From contig NZ_OBEN01000001.1 of the NCBI RefSeq assembly GCF_900215655.1, forward strand, positions 62,001-126,000: 64,000 nucleotides of DNA, in the 5' to 3' direction. This stretch comes from Hydrogenobacter hydrogenophilus (GTDB taxonomy: Bacteria; Aquificota; Aquificia; Aquificales; Aquificaceae). Below, in pieces: positions 8,482 to 18,049 of the stretch. The stretch's first letter is position 1. Each line of letters opens with the position of its first letter. A model generated the notes under the pieces. That model ran no database searches, was not told the origin of the DNA, and saw only the letters and a program-made list of their open reading frames with translations. Position numbers and translations under genes: made by a program.

Positions 8482-8906
8482 GAACTTTACTTTTGATACT
8501 GCTTAGCCTTTCCTTAGTTTTTGCACAGCCTAAGGAACCACCTAAAGGAACAAGATGCGTGGTGTGTGGTATGGATGTAAATATAGACCCCAGGCTTACC
8601 TCTCAAGTGAAACTCAAGGACGGTATGTACAAGTATGCTGAGTCTCCCAAACACATACTTGAGTATTACCTTGAGAACAAGGATAAAGTAGCGGAGCTTT
8701 GGGTTAAGGATTACGAAAGCGGTAAGTGGATAGATGGCACAAAGGCTTATTATGTGGTGATCAAGGAAGGACCTATGGGATATGACCTTGCCCCCTTTCA
8801 GAGCAAGATAACTGCCCAGAAGTTTGCAAAAAGAGGAAAGATATACCAGCTTAGAGACATAACAAAGGACTTTTTACAGCACCTTGAAATGGGACACATA
8901 CGCTAA
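8478..8906 (+). CDS. NosL-like copper-binding protein
   Basis: A 142-residue exported protein (signal peptide about 1-16) with the NosL-type motif CVVCGMD (C27, C30, M32) and the downstream NosL core ending in AQKFAKRGKIYQLRDI. NosL is a Cu(I) chaperone, lipid-anchored in nitrous-oxide reducers; here no lipobox cysteine is seen. No nos genes lie near it. Instead it sits between DUF2231 and a copper ATPase, which points to periplasmic Cu(I) capture for efflux. Confidence 0.87.
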   Translation: MRTLLLILLSLSLVFAQPKEPPKGTRCVVCGMDVNIDPRLTSQVKLKDGMYKYAESPKHILEYYLENKDKVAELWVKDYESGKWIDGTKAYYVVIKEGPMGYDLAPFQSKITAQKFAKRGKIYQLRDITKDFLQHLEMGHIR

Positions 8907-8923
8907 AAGAGGAGGTGATGAAG

Positions 8924-9037
8924 ATGATGTGGGATATGCACGGAATGGGATGGGGTATGGGCATCTTTTATCTGTTAGCGGTTTTGTTTCTGATCCTTGG
9001 CATACTTGCTTTTGCCAAGTACCTGCTTAAAGGCTGA
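8924..9037 (+). CDS. 37-residue Met/His/Trp-rich single-pass membrane microprotein
   Basis: A short open frame not flagged by length-based gene callers. It starts MMWDMHGMGWGMG, continues as one membrane helix of about 20 residues and ends KYLLKG. GGAGGTG (8911-8917) lies 7 bases before the ATG at 8924; ATG 8918 in the same frame is the other possible start but overlaps the ribosome-binding site. It fits exactly between the nosL-like gene and the copper ATPase, with 3 bases to the latter. Similar MWHGMG-type miniproteins accompany many metal-efflux loci; a Cu(I)/Ag(I) ligand role is inferred. Confidence 0.72.
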   Translation: MMWDMHGMGWGMGIFYLLAVLFLILGILAFAKYLLKG

Positions 9038-9040
9038 AGC

Positions 9041-11032
9041 ATGAAGCACCATCATCACCAACACAAAGCGCACACAGAGCACACAGAACACACAAAAGAT
9101 ATAATGTGGAGGGCTATAATCTCAACTCTTCTGACTGTGCCTGTTCTTCTTTACTCAAAGAGCTTTCAGGAGCTTATAGGTTTCTCCATGCCATCTTTCC
9201 CCGGCAGTGAGTGGATAGTACCTATTTTCTCTACCATAGTGTTTCTTTACGGTGGCACATTTTTCATAAAAGGTATGGTACAAGAGCTTTCTCGTAAAAA
9301 ACCCGGTATGATGACTCTTGTAGGACTTGCCATCTGTGTAGCCTTTATCTACAGCATGTCAACCACTGCCTTCGGCGGTATGGATTTTTTCTGGGAACTT
9401 ACCACACTCATAGTGATCATGCTGTGGGGACATTGGATAGAGATGAGGTCAACTCTTGGTGCAAAGAAGGCTGTGGAGGAAATGGTAAAGCTTATGCCTA
9501 CAAAAGCTAATCTTATAAAAGATTCTCAGATACTTGAAGTTCCTGTATCTGAGCTAAAACCCGGAGACCTACTCCTTGTAAAACCCGGAGAAAAAATACC
9601 CACAGACGGCACCATAGAGGAAGGTGTATCTCATGTGGACGAATCTATGCTTACCGGTGAATCTAAACCAGTAATGAAGAGCGTGGGTGATAAGGTTATA
9701 GGTGGTTCTATAAACATGGAAGGTGCTATAAAAGTTAGGGTTGAAAAGACAGGTGAAGAAACATACTTAAGTCAGGTCATAAAGCTTGTTAAGTCCGCTC
9801 AAGAATCAAAGACAAGACTTCAAGGCGTTGCAGACCAAGGAGCTTTCTATCTCACCGTTATTGCAGTCAGCGTTGGTGTCCTATCCTTTGCTTTTTGGCT
9901 TTACCTGAAAGAAGACTTTCAGTTTGCGGTGGAGAGGGCAGTAACAGTTATGGTTATAGCCTGCCCACATGCTCTTGGTCTTGCAGTACCCCTTGTAGTT
10001 GCCTTTTCTACATCTTACTCTGCAAGGAAAGGCATACTTGTAAAAAATAGGCTGGCCCTTGAAACCTTAAAGGATGTTCATGCGGTTGTGTTTGATAAAA
10101 CGGGAACTCTTACAGAAGGAAAATTTGGAATAACCAACGTATTATCTTCAAAACTTTCCGAGGATGAGCTTTTGAGGTTAACTGCAAGTATTGAAAAAGT
10201 ATCGGAACATGTCATAGCGCGTGCTATAGTGGAAACTGCAAACTCAAAAGGATTAAAGCTTGAGGAAGTTGAGGACTTCAAAGCAGTGCCTGGAAAGGGT
10301 GTGGTAGGTAAGGTAAAGGGTTATCACATAGCAGTAGGTACAACACTACTTATGAAAGATCTGGAAGTAAAAGAAGACGAAGAGCTTCTAAAAAGGATTA
10401 AAGAGCTTGAATCCGAAGGTAAAACAGTAGTTTTAATAGCAATTGATGGCATGCTCTCTGGTGTTATAGCTTTAGCGGACAGAATAAGGGAGGCATCTTA
10501 CTTGGCAGTTGGTGAGTTAAAAAGAATGGGGAAAAAAGTCATCATGATCACGGGCGATTCAGAAGAGACTGCACGTTATGTGGCCAGGGAGCTTGGAATT
10601 GACGAATTTTTCGCAAGGGTACTTCCTCACGAAAAGGTTCAAAAAGTAAAGGATCTTCAATCAACGAGTATGAAGGTTGCTATGGTAGGTGATGGCATAA
10701 ACGACGCTCCTGCACTGATCCAAGCTGATGTGGGTATAGCCATAGGTTCTGGTACCCATATAGCCATAGAAAGTGCGGATATCATACTTGTGAGGAACGA
10801 CCCGCAAGATGTGGTAAGACTCATAAAGCTTTCGGAAGTAAGTACGAGAAAGATATTACAGAACCTCTTTTGGGCAACAGGCTATAATGTGGTTGCCATT
10901 CCCTTGGCTGCTGGAGTTTTTATCCCGTGGGGTATTGTCCTAAAACCAGCAGTAGGAGCGGTTCTCATGGGCGTAAGTACACTCATCGTTGCTATGAACT
11001 CCCTGCTTTTGAGGAGGTCACTGTGGGACTGA
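9041..11032 (+). CDS. copB: Copper-translocating P-type ATPase, CopB type (P1B-3)
   Basis: The 663-residue protein has a histidine-rich N-terminus (HHHHQH plus repeated TEH), eight likely membrane helices, the actuator TGES loop and phosphorylation motif DKTGT (D352). It also has the HP segment [11 protein letters not shown] and the hinge [10 protein letters not shown]. The membrane metal site reads CPH (308-310) rather than CPC, the mark of CopB/P1B-3 pumps, which export Cu(II), Cu(I) or Ag(I). No N-terminal CxxC domain is present; the His tail replaces it. Its 3' end overlaps the RND gene by 10 bases. Confidence 0.95.
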   Translation: MKHHHHQHKAHTEHTEHTKDIMWRAIISTLLTVPVLLYSKSFQELIGFSMPSFPGSEWIVPIFSTIVFLYGGTFFIKGMVQELSRKKPGMMTLVGLAICVAFIYSMSTTAFGGMDFFWELTTLIVIMLWGHWIEMRSTLGAKKAVEEMVKLMPTKANLIKDSQILEVPVSELKPGDLLLVKPGEKIPTDGTIEEGVSHVDESMLTGESKPVMKSVGDKVIGGSINMEGAIKVRVEKTGEETYLSQVIKLVKSAQESKTRLQGVADQGAFYLTVIAVSVGVLSFAFWLYLKEDFQFAVERAVTVMVIACPHALGLAVPLVVAFSTSYSARKGILVKNRLALETLKDVHAVVFDKTGTLTEGKFGITNVLSSKLSEDELLRLTASIEKVSEHVIARAIVETANSKGLKLEEVEDFKAVPGKGVVGKVKGYHIAVGTTLLMKDLEVKEDEELLKRIKELESEGKTVVLIAIDGMLSGVIALADRIREASYLAVGELKRMGKKVIMITGDSEETARYVARELGIDEFFARVLPHEKVQKVKDLQSTSMKVAMVGDGINDAPALIQADVGIAIGSGTHIAIESADIILVRNDPQDVVRLIKLSEVSTRKILQNLFWATGYNVVAIPLAAGVFIPWGIVLKPAVGAVLMGVSTLIVAMNSLLLRRSLWD

Positions 11033-14000
11033 TCCTGCGCTACAGGTTTGTGGTCATTGTTTTTCTCGCCTTTATCTTCCTCTATGGTCTTAATTCCATC
11101 AAAAATACCCCTTTGGATGCTCTACCGGATCTTACAGATACGCAGGTCATCATATACTCTGAATGGATGGGACAGGTACCACAGGTGATAGAGGATCAGC
11201 TTACATATCCTCTTGTCTCTTCCATGCTTGGGCTTCCAAAGGTTAAAGCGGTAAGGGGCTACTCTGTTCCTAACTATTCATTAGTTTATGTAATATTTGA
11301 AGACGGTACTGACATATACTGGGCAAGGTCGCGAGTTCTTGAAAAGCTATCTTCCGTGATAAACCAGCTCCCACCTCAGGCAAAGGTTCAATTAGGACCG
11401 GACGCTACGGGTATAGGCTGGGTGTATCAGTACGCTCTGTACTCAGAAAACAGAAGCCTTGATGAACTTTTAAGCCTTCAGAGGTTTTACATAAGGTACG
11501 CTTTGCTTTCTGTTCCCAACGTGGCAGAAGTAGCAGATGTAGGAGGTTTTGAGAAAGAATACAGACTTATCCTAAAACCTGAGCACCTTATGCATTACGG
11601 TGTATCCTTAGAGGATGTCATTAAAGCTATCAAGGGTTCAAACCTTGAAACGGGTGGTAAGTACGTGGAGGTAAACGGCAGGGAGTTTCTCGTCAGGGCA
11701 AGGGGTTATGTAAAAGATAAGCAGGACATAGAAAAAGCAGTGGTTAAAGAGGTAAACGGCATTCCCATAAGAGTAGGAGATCTGGGAAAGGTCATAGAAA
11801 CACCCGCTTTGCGTATGGGGACCGCAGACTTTAACGGTCTTGGCAACACGGTAGGTGGTATTGTGGTTGTACGCTACGGAGCAGATGCTTACAAGACCAT
11901 TCAGGAGGTCAAAAAGAAACTTGAGGAGATCAAAAAAGGGCTTCCTGAAGATGTAAAAATAGTTCCCGTCTACGATAGGTCAGACCTCATACACAAGGCG
12001 GTAAAGCACCTTTGGAGGGTGTTGATAGAAGAATCCATAGTGGTAGTGTTAGTTATAGGTATTTTCCTGCTTAGTATAAGCTTGAGCTTGGTTTTGATAA
12101 TCTTTTTACTGCTTTCTCTTTTTGGCACTTTTATCCTGATGAACCACACGGGTATAAATTCCAACATCATGTCCCTTGGTGGTATAGCCATAGCTATAGG
12201 CACTATGGTGGATGCGGGTATAGTGCTAGTAGAAGCCTTCAGCAGAGAAAGAGAGGAAGGCAAAGACCTAAAAACAGCCATAATAGAATCCTCTTCGGAA
12301 GTAGGAAAACCCATATTTTTTGCGCTTCTGGTGGTTGCTGTTTCATTCCTTCCCATGCTTGCTCTAAAAGGGCAAGCGGGTAAGCTCTTTGGTCCTCTGG
12401 TGCTGACTAAAACTTTTTCCATGCTGGTTGCCTCTTTATTATCCCTTTTAGTTTTTCCTACGCTGCTTTACTACTTGGGTAGAGGTAAGATATGGCCTGA
12501 ACACAAAAATCCCATCGTCAATGCACTTATAAAAGCCTACACACCCCTTTTTAAGGTCTCTATAAAGCTAAGATACCTTATCCTTGTGCTTGTGCTTTTG
12601 TCCTTCCCCCTGACCTACCTGCTCTATAAAAGTATAGGTAGGGAGTTCATGCCAGACCTTAAAGAAGGCACCCTTCTTTACATGCCCATTACCGCACCCG
12701 GCATATCCATACAAGAAGTCCAAAGGCTCTTAACTCTGCAAGACAAGATCATAAAGAGTTTTCCAGAAGTAGATACGGTTTTTGGAAAAGCAGGGAGGGC
12801 AAATACACCCACAGACCCAGCACCCCTCTCCATGATAGAGACCACCATAACCCTAAAACCTGAGAGCCAATGGCGTTCGGGAATGACCTATGAAAGGCTC
12901 ATCTCTGAGCTTGACAAAGCTTTACAGTTCCCCGGTGTTGTAAACAGTTGGACTATGCCTATAAAAGGAAGAATAGACATGATTAGCACAGGCATAAGGA
13001 CCCCTTTGGGTATAAAAGTTTTTGGGAAGGACATAGAAACTTTATCTACCTTAGTGCTTGAACTTGAAAAAGCACTCAGAGGCATGGAAGGTGTAATGAG
13101 TATATACGCGGATAGGCTTACAGGTGCTACTTACTTTGAGATAGTCCCAGATAGAGACAAACTGGCGCTGTACGGTTTGAACTTAGAGGAACTAAGCTCT
13201 GCGGTGGAGAGCTTACTTGCCAACAGCCCCATTTCTGTTTATATCTCTGGAAGAGAGCGCTACGGTATAACCGTTGGTGTTCCAAGAGATTACAGACAAG
13301 ATATAGAGAATTTGATTTTGCCCCTTGGCGACAAACTCGTGCCACTAAGAGCGGTTGCGCAGGTAAAAAGGGTGGAAAGTCCCATGGAAATAAAATCAGA
13401 AAATGGTTTGCTTACCGCTTACATATACATAACTCCAAAGCCATCTGCTGACTTGGAAAAGATAGTCAAAAATGGTGAAAGAAGGATAAAGGAAGGAATA
13501 ACCCTTCCTGCAGGATACTACTATCAGTGGAGCGGACAGTTTGAGTATTACCAAAAAGCCATGGAGGACTTAAAAATAATAGTGCCCCTTGTTTTGCTTC
13601 TGATAGTGGCCCTCGTTTATATGAGTCTCGGTAGAGTATTTGAGACCTTTTTGGTGCTTCTTACCCTTCCGTCTTCTTTGCTGGGTGGCTTTTTGCTCAT
13701 GTACCTTTTGGACTATAAGCTTTCTTTGGCAAGTGTGGCTGGTTTTTTAGCTCTTTTGGGAATTGCAGCAGAAATGGGTATAGTGATGGTGGTTTATATA
13801 ATGAAGTCCTTGGAGGAAAGAAAGGACAGGAGCTTTGAAGAGGCCATATACGAAGGTGCGGTAAAGAGGATAAGACCCAAGGCTATGACTATGATGGCCA
13901 TTGTAGCAGGTTTGTTACCAGCCATATACCTAAAAGGTGTTGGAGCGGAGGTCATATCCCGAATAGCCCTACCCATGTTGGGTGGTGTAGTTTCTGCCTT

Positions 14001-14055
14001 TTTAACAGCACTACTCGTTTTACCAGCGCTTTATAGCCTCAAACACCGCAGTTAG
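11023..14055 (+). CDS. cusA: CusA-type heavy-metal RND efflux pump
   Basis: This 1010-residue inner-membrane proton antiporter has twelve predicted membrane helices and two large periplasmic loops. The start is GTG 11023, preceded by GAGGAGGT (11011-11018); an earlier in-frame ATG would run through the end of copB. TM4 carries the proton-relay aspartate in [13 protein letters not shown] (D397). The periplasmic segment [19 protein letters not shown] (M653) matches the CusA copper/silver methionine site rather than the CzcA zinc/cobalt type. It is the last gene of the operon and shares a TTAG stop overlap with the convergent dehydrogenase. Confidence 0.95.
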   Translation: MGLILRYRFVVIVFLAFIFLYGLNSIKNTPLDALPDLTDTQVIIYSEWMGQVPQVIEDQLTYPLVSSMLGLPKVKAVRGYSVPNYSLVYVIFEDGTDIYWARSRVLEKLSSVINQLPPQAKVQLGPDATGIGWVYQYALYSENRSLDELLSLQRFYIRYALLSVPNVAEVADVGGFEKEYRLILKPEHLMHYGVSLEDVIKAIKGSNLETGGKYVEVNGREFLVRARGYVKDKQDIEKAVVKEVNGIPIRVGDLGKVIETPALRMGTADFNGLGNTVGGIVVVRYGADAYKTIQEVKKKLEEIKKGLPEDVKIVPVYDRSDLIHKAVKHLWRVLIEESIVVVLVIGIFLLSISLSLVLIIFLLLSLFGTFILMNHTGINSNIMSLGGIAIAIGTMVDAGIVLVEAFSREREEGKDLKTAIIESSSEVGKPIFFALLVVAVSFLPMLALKGQAGKLFGPLVLTKTFSMLVASLLSLLVFPTLLYYLGRGKIWPEHKNPIVNALIKAYTPLFKVSIKLRYLILVLVLLSFPLTYLLYKSIGREFMPDLKEGTLLYMPITAPGISIQEVQRLLTLQDKIIKSFPEVDTVFGKAGRANTPTDPAPLSMIETTITLKPESQWRSGMTYERLISELDKALQFPGVVNSWTMPIKGRIDMISTGIRTPLGIKVFGKDIETLSTLVLELEKALRGMEGVMSIYADRLTGATYFEIVPDRDKLALYGLNLEELSSAVESLLANSPISVYISGRERYGITVGVPRDYRQDIENLILPLGDKLVPLRAVAQVKRVESPMEIKSENGLLTAYIYITPKPSADLEKIVKNGERRIKEGITLPAGYYYQWSGQFEYYQKAMEDLKIIVPLVLLLIVALVYMSLGRVFETFLVLLTLPSSLLGGFLLMYLLDYKLSLASVAGFLALLGIAAEMGIVMVVYIMKSLEERKDRSFEEAIYEGAVKRIRPKAMTMMAIVAGLLPAIYLKGVGAEVISRIALPMLGGVVSAFLTALLVLPALYSLKHRS

Positions 14056-15080
14056 ATTTTGAGTATAACCTTGCCAAAGTGTTTTGATGCTTCTAAATAC
14101 TCGTGTGCTTCGCGTGCCTGTGAAAGATGAAACACCTTGTCCACTACTGGCTTTAAAAGTCCCCTTTCAAAAAGCTCTGATATCTTCAAAAGGTCAGCAG
14201 ATGGTCCCATGTAAGTGCCTATGAGCTCTATCTCCCTTACGAATAAGTACCTTATATCTATGTTTGCATTGCTTCCTGTGGTAGTCCCAAAGAACACTAA
14301 CTTGCCACCTTTTTTGAGACACTCTATACTTTTTGAGAAAGTTTGTTCTCCCACATGATCCATCACCACATCAACACCCTCTTTGAAAACCTCCCTTACC
14401 CTCTTGGGCACATCTTCCTGATAGTGATTTATCACCAAATCAGCACCCAGATCTTTGCATCTTCTTGCCTTTTCCTCACTTCCTGCGGTAGCTACAACAA
14501 AAGCGCCCATCAATTTAGCTATCTGAATACCTGCCACACCTACACCCGAAGAGCCAGCCCATATGAGCACTTTGCTGTATGGTTTTATCTGTCCCTTCCT
14601 TACAAGAGCGTTCCAAACAGTTAAAAAGGTAAGAGGGTAGCTTGCAGATTCCTCAAAGCTCAAGTTCTTAGGTTTTGGGATAACATTCCTTGCTGGCACT
14701 TTCACATACTCCGCATAGCCACCCTTTGTCTTAAGACCCAGTATATCGTAATACCTACACAAGTTATCCCTACCAGACAGGCACTCATAACAGACACCAC
14801 AGGAGAGACCCGGAGAGACTATCACCTCATCTCCTTCCTTTACGTTTCTTACCAAATTTCCCACCCTTTCCACAACACCACTAACATCCGAACCCAATAT
14901 GTGAGGAAGTTCAGGCTTTATGGCTAAAGCACCCTTTCTAACCCAGATATCAAGATGGTTTAGAGCGGTCGCTTTTACCTTGATGAGCACCTCATCTTCT
15001 CTTATCTCTGGCATTGGGAAATCTTCTACATAATCAAGATGCTCTACTCCCCCAAAGGCTTTGAGTAGTACTGCTTTCAT
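14052..15080 (-). CDS. Zinc-containing MDR-family dehydrogenase / quinone oxidoreductase-like
   Basis: This 342-residue medium-chain dehydrogenase/reductase has an N-terminal GroES-like domain and a Rossmann domain with WAGSSGVGVAG (about 178-188), followed by a cofactor-binding fold. The structural zinc loop CGVCYECLSGRDNLC is present. The usual catalytic zinc cysteine near residue 40 is replaced (ALNHLDIW), as in quinone oxidoreductases, so only the structural zinc is expected. The physiological substrate is unknown. It converges on the RND gene (4-base stop overlap) and starts 4 bases after the unknown gene upstream, so the two are probably co-transcribed. Confidence 0.85.
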   Translation of the reverse strand: MKAVLLKAFGGVEHLDYVEDFPMPEIREDEVLIKVKATALNHLDIWVRKGALAIKPELPHILGSDVSGVVERVGNLVRNVKEGDEVIVSPGLSCGVCYECLSGRDNLCRYYDILGLKTKGGYAEYVKVPARNVIPKPKNLSFEESASYPLTFLTVWNALVRKGQIKPYSKVLIWAGSSGVGVAGIQIAKLMGAFVVATAGSEEKARRCKDLGADLVINHYQEDVPKRVREVFKEGVDVVMDHVGEQTFSKSIECLKKGGKLVFFGTTTGSNANIDIRYLFVREIELIGTYMGPSADLLKISELFERGLLKPVVDKVFHLSQAREAHEYLEASKHFGKVILKI

Positions 15081-15084
15081 AATG

Positions 15085-15960
15085 TTATTTTACCACACTC
15101 TTTGATTTTTCTTCAAGCAGTTTCTTTAGGCTTTTTGCTATTTCCTTCATTACAGGTTCAAACTTGTCTTTTAGTTCATAAAGAGCGCCATAGAGCTCAT
15201 CAGAGGATACCTCCCAGGTGCTTATGAGCTTGTTTTTAAGCTGTGTCATCTTAAAGATGTCCATGTAGTAATCCTGAGGTATAACGCCTATCTCCACAAG
15301 TTTAGAGAGGCAGTCATCTCCGAACTTTTTAACACCAAACTTAGGGGCAAGATGTTTGCATATGTCAAAGAGGCTATCGTAAGCAACCTGATAAAAATAC
15401 TTGACTCTATCGTAATACATGGGCTTTTCCCTGAATTCCTGTATACCCTGAGATAAGACAAATTCTATTTTCTTCACAGAGTCCTTTATGTGCTTTGCCT
15501 TTTCGTTAAGGAGGTCAAAGTCTATAAGAAGATAATTACCAGTAGTCTTTTTTATGTAGTCTACTACAGCCTGAGCGTAATTTTTAAACACAACTAGGTT
15601 TTCTTTCAAAAAGTCGTAAAGTTCTTCTGGCGATACAGTGTCTTTTAGGTCTCTATACTTGAAGTAAAACTCGGTGAACTTCTCAAGTGTCTGTATGTCT
15701 TGCATACCTATGTGCTGAGCTAATTTGACGAGACAGTCTTTAGATGTAGTTTTAAGTCCATAGAGGGTAGAAAGGTGTCTACAGGGCCTCATACAACTCT
15801 CAAAGGCTAAGTTAAAGTCCACGCGCACCTTATCAAGGACGAGCTTATTACTCACAAACTCTTCCTTTGGGAGGGAGAGGTTCTTTTTAAGGTCTACATA
15901 TGCCTTTTCAAGGTTTTGAAAGCTCTCTAATATGAGGCTTATTTTAGGGCTCTTTTTCAT
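15085..15960 (-). CDS. Tandem HepT-like (DUF86) helical protein, predicted inactive
   Basis: A 291-residue, all-helical soluble protein. Residues about 7-137 and 150-284 appear to be two copies of one module: a basic helix pair, a segment of the type AFESCMRPCRHL or AYDSLFDICKHL, a short glycine turn, DCLVKLAQHIG or DCLSKLVEIGV, then a final helix pair ending SPEELYDFL or SSDELYGAL. This layout matches the HepT/DUF86 fold. The HepT toxin motif (RN..VH type) is degenerate in both halves (KYRDLKD and KNKLIS), and no MNT nucleotidyltransferase partner is adjacent. Family assignment is by eye; function unknown. Confidence 0.6.
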   Translation of the reverse strand: MKKSPKISLILESFQNLEKAYVDLKKNLSLPKEEFVSNKLVLDKVRVDFNLAFESCMRPCRHLSTLYGLKTTSKDCLVKLAQHIGMQDIQTLEKFTEFYFKYRDLKDTVSPEELYDFLKENLVVFKNYAQAVVDYIKKTTGNYLLIDFDLLNEKAKHIKDSVKKIEFVLSQGIQEFREKPMYYDRVKYFYQVAYDSLFDICKHLAPKFGVKKFGDDCLSKLVEIGVIPQDYYMDIFKMTQLKNKLISTWEVSSDELYGALYELKDKFEPVMKEIAKSLKKLLEEKSKSVVK

Positions 15961-15964
15961 GATT

Positions 15965-15970
15965 TATAAT
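15965..15970 (+). promoter_or_regulatory. -10 box for gpsA in a 24-base divergent promoter gap
   Basis: TATAAT lies 14 bases before the gpsA ATG. On the opposite strand the overlapping TATATT (15973-15968) ends 7 bases before the ATG of the HepT-like gene. Both genes therefore start within a 24-base gap, without Shine-Dalgarno sequences. No -35 match was convincing. Confidence 0.5.
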
Positions 15971-15984
15971 ATACGCTAAGTTCT

Positions 15985-16965
15985 ATGAAAGTCTCTGTGC
16001 TTGGCGGTGGTAGGTGGGGCACTGCACTTGCTACGCATTTAGGAAGGTTAGGCCACGAAGTTTTAGTTTACGAAAGAAATGAGGATGTAGTAAAAAAGAT
16101 CAACGAAGGCAGGCATCCTTACATACAGGATATAACACTCAGCAATGTATCAGCTACGCAGAATTTAAAAGATGCGGAAAGCCATTCAGATTACTTGGTA
16201 ATAGCTCTTCCTGTGCAGGCAATTAGAGAAGTCATCAAGCACATAGACCTTTCAAAAAAGGTGGTTATATCCGCATCAAAGGGCTTAGAGGTAGGCACTT
16301 ACAAAAGGGTGTCCCAAATAGTTAAAGAGATTCACAGTTCTGCTGTGGTATTTTCTCTTTCTGGACCTTCCTTTGCGTCAGAAGTGTCAAAGGGCCTGCC
16401 TACCGCTTTGGTGCTGGCAGGTGAGGAGTTAGAGGAGCTAAGAAGGGTAAGAGACATATTCTTTTCTGAAAACTTTAGAGTTTATCTCTCTACAGACATT
16501 ATAGGTGTGGAGCTTGGTGGAGCGTTAAAAAACGTAATTGCCATAGCGTGCGGTATATCTGATGGACTAGGCTATGGTGAAAACGCAAGGGCAAGTCTTA
16601 TAACAAGAGGTCTTGCGGAGATGGTAAGAATAGGCATAAGCTTAGGGGCAAAAAGGGAGACTTTTTATGGGCTTTCTGGTATGGGGGATCTCTTTCTCAC
16701 TGCAAGTTCAAGCCAATCAAGGAACAGAACTTTTGGTTTTTTGCTAAGTAAAGGATTAAAACCAGAAGATGCCTTCAGAGAGATAGGACAGGTGGTAGAA
16801 GGTGCGCATACTGTAAAAGCGGTAAAAAAACTTTCAGGAGAACTAGATATATACACTCCCATATGCTTGGCGGTTTATCAGGTAGTGGTTGAAGGTCAGG
16901 ACCTTTATAAGATAGTAAGATCCCTCCTTTTGAGGCCTCCAAAAGAAGAGTTTGAAAACCTTTAG
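15985..16965 (+). CDS. gpsA: Glycerol-3-phosphate dehydrogenase [NAD(P)+]
   Basis: GpsA reduces dihydroxyacetone phosphate to sn-glycerol-3-phosphate for phospholipid synthesis. The 326-residue protein has the N-terminal nucleotide motif [13 protein letters not shown], the SASKGLE segment, SGPSFASEV (about 133-141), the catalytic-lysine region [14 protein letters not shown] (about 179-192) and [11 protein letters not shown]. Length is normal. It shares a TTAG stop overlap with the convergent endonuclease V gene. Confidence 0.96.
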   Translation: MKVSVLGGGRWGTALATHLGRLGHEVLVYERNEDVVKKINEGRHPYIQDITLSNVSATQNLKDAESHSDYLVIALPVQAIREVIKHIDLSKKVVISASKGLEVGTYKRVSQIVKEIHSSAVVFSLSGPSFASEVSKGLPTALVLAGEELEELRRVRDIFFSENFRVYLSTDIIGVELGGALKNVIAIACGISDGLGYGENARASLITRGLAEMVRIGISLGAKRETFYGLSGMGDLFLTASSSQSRNRTFGFLLSKGLKPEDAFREIGQVVEGAHTVKAVKKLSGELDIYTPICLAVYQVVVEGQDLYKIVRSLLLRPPKEEFENL

Positions 16966-17615
16966 GATAATTTTTTTCTGACTTTTTGCAAGAGGTTGTG
17001 AGCGAGTCTTGTAGGTTCTGGTATTCGGTAAATGGAGGTTTTAAGCACAAGCTCAATAGCGGTCTTTAGGCTTATCCTGTGTCCTACAGACACATAGATG
17101 GGTTCTGTATCATCCCTTGTCCTGAGGACCGCACCCAAAATGTTCCCTCTGTATGTCAGGTAAGACCAACTTCCCCTTTTTGTAGATGGCTCCTTGTAGT
17201 ATCCAAAAAGCTTAGTCTTTGCAACACCAACACTTACGCTCTGCGTGATCACACCAAAGTGTGAAGCTATACCGCATCCTCTTGGATGAGCTACACCTTG
17301 TCCATCTATAAAGTAAACATCAGGTTTCTTTTTCGCCCTTTGGTGTAAACTCAGCATCAGGGGAAGCTCCCTAAAAGCTAAAAAGGTGGGTATGTAAGGG
17401 AAATCCACTATACCCTCAACCACATCTTCATAAATGGGTTTTAGTGTGTTTATGTCTATCACTACCAAGCTTGCCCAAGCCTTTGTAGGGTTATTCCTTA
17501 TATCTTGAAAAGTGAGGTCTATGCCTCCTACCGTGCGAATTTCCTGAAAGTCATCTTTCTGCACTACCTTTTTTGCACACTCTTGCTGAATCCTCTTTAG
17601 TTCTTCAAGGTCCAT
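16962..17615 (-). CDS. nfi: Endonuclease V (deoxyinosine 3'-endonuclease)
   Basis: Nfi nicks DNA one base 3' of hypoxanthine, repairing deaminated adenine, which is a heat-driven lesion. The protein of about 217 residues shows the metal-binding aspartate in VGGIDLTF, the lesion-binding [13 protein letters not shown] segment and the second catalytic patch [23 protein letters not shown]. The ATG at 17615 overlaps the stop of the preceding gene as TGATG; a GTG three bases earlier is also possible. Confidence 0.95.
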   Translation of the reverse strand: MDLEELKRIQQECAKKVVQKDDFQEIRTVGGIDLTFQDIRNNPTKAWASLVVIDINTLKPIYEDVVEGIVDFPYIPTFLAFRELPLMLSLHQRAKKKPDVYFIDGQGVAHPRGCGIASHFGVITQSVSVGVAKTKLFGYYKEPSTKRGSWSYLTYRGNILGAVLRTRDDTEPIYVSVGHRISLKTAIELVLKTSIYRIPEPTRLAHNLLQKVRKKLS

Positions 17616-17986
17616 CACTTGCTTTGGTTTCCCTCAAGCAGTTCTTTCAAAGGTGGGATATTTTTAGGTATCTGTGGCTGTTGCTTATCAGCGCTTGACC
17701 TTCTTGAAAACTTAAATTCTTCTACTTTGACCTTCCCATCTTCCCTTATGTACATCTTACCCTTTCTTATGTCCAATATGCTGTGAAAAGGTTCTCGCTT
17801 CAGCTTCCCACCATCTTCGTAAAATACATAACCTTTATGTCCCACCTTCACATAGCCTACAATCTCTTTCTGCTGTCCTTTTGTGCTTTTTGAAAGACTT
17901 GGAAAAACATCTTTCTTCATTATACTTTCCACCTCATCTGCCAAAGAAAAACCTATTAAAGAAAGAACCAACAGAAAAAGACGCAC
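17615..17986 (-). CDS. Small exported protein of unknown function
   Basis: A 123-residue protein with a clear signal peptide ([16 protein letters not shown]) and a basic mature part containing two beta-rich repeats ([19 protein letters not shown] and [16 protein letters not shown]). A proline- and glutamine-rich tail follows. I do not recognise the family. The start is taken as GTG 17986, placed 7 bases after a good promoter (TTGACA, 17 bases, CATAAT). An ATG at 18016 in the same frame would overlap that promoter. It is coupled to nfi by a one-base stop/start overlap. Confidence 0.7.
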   Translation of the reverse strand: MRLFLLVLSLIGFSLADEVESIMKKDVFPSLSKSTKGQQKEIVGYVKVGHKGYVFYEDGGKLKREPFHSILDIRKGKMYIREDGKVKVEEFKFSRRSSADKQQPQIPKNIPPLKELLEGNQSK

Positions 17987-17992
17987 ACTACT

Positions 17993-18021
17993 ATTATGCT
18001 CTGTTTTACAAAGCATGTCAA
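17993..18021 (-). promoter_or_regulatory. Promoter for the small exported protein / nfi operon
   Basis: On the minus strand, TTGACA (18021-18016) is followed after exactly 17 bases by CATAAT (17998-17993). Six bases later comes the GTG start, so the transcript would be leaderless or nearly so. It interleaves with the plus-strand dapF promoter, whose -10 is at 18038-18043. Confidence 0.65.
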
Positions 18022-18037
18022 CTTTTAGATTCTCAAA

Positions 18038-18043
18038 TATAAT
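18038..18043 (+). promoter_or_regulatory. -10 box of dapF, six bases from its ATG
   Basis: A perfect TATAAT ends six bases before the dapF ATG, leaving no space for a 5' leader or ribosome-binding site. The matching -35 is not obvious; the TGTCAA at 18016-18021 is the reverse strand of the divergent -35. Confidence 0.6.
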
Positions 18044-18049
18044 ATTAGC

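Noticed and set aside
8478-8906. Part of a denitrification (nos) cluster
   Set aside because: The gene encodes a NosL-like protein, but no nosZ, nosD, nosF or nosY is present; all neighbours are metal-efflux genes.
10927-11022. N-terminal extension of the RND pump into copB
   Set aside because: The in-frame stretch from 10927 has no similarity to RND N-termini, while GTG 11023 follows a perfect ribosome-binding site and gives the normal start.
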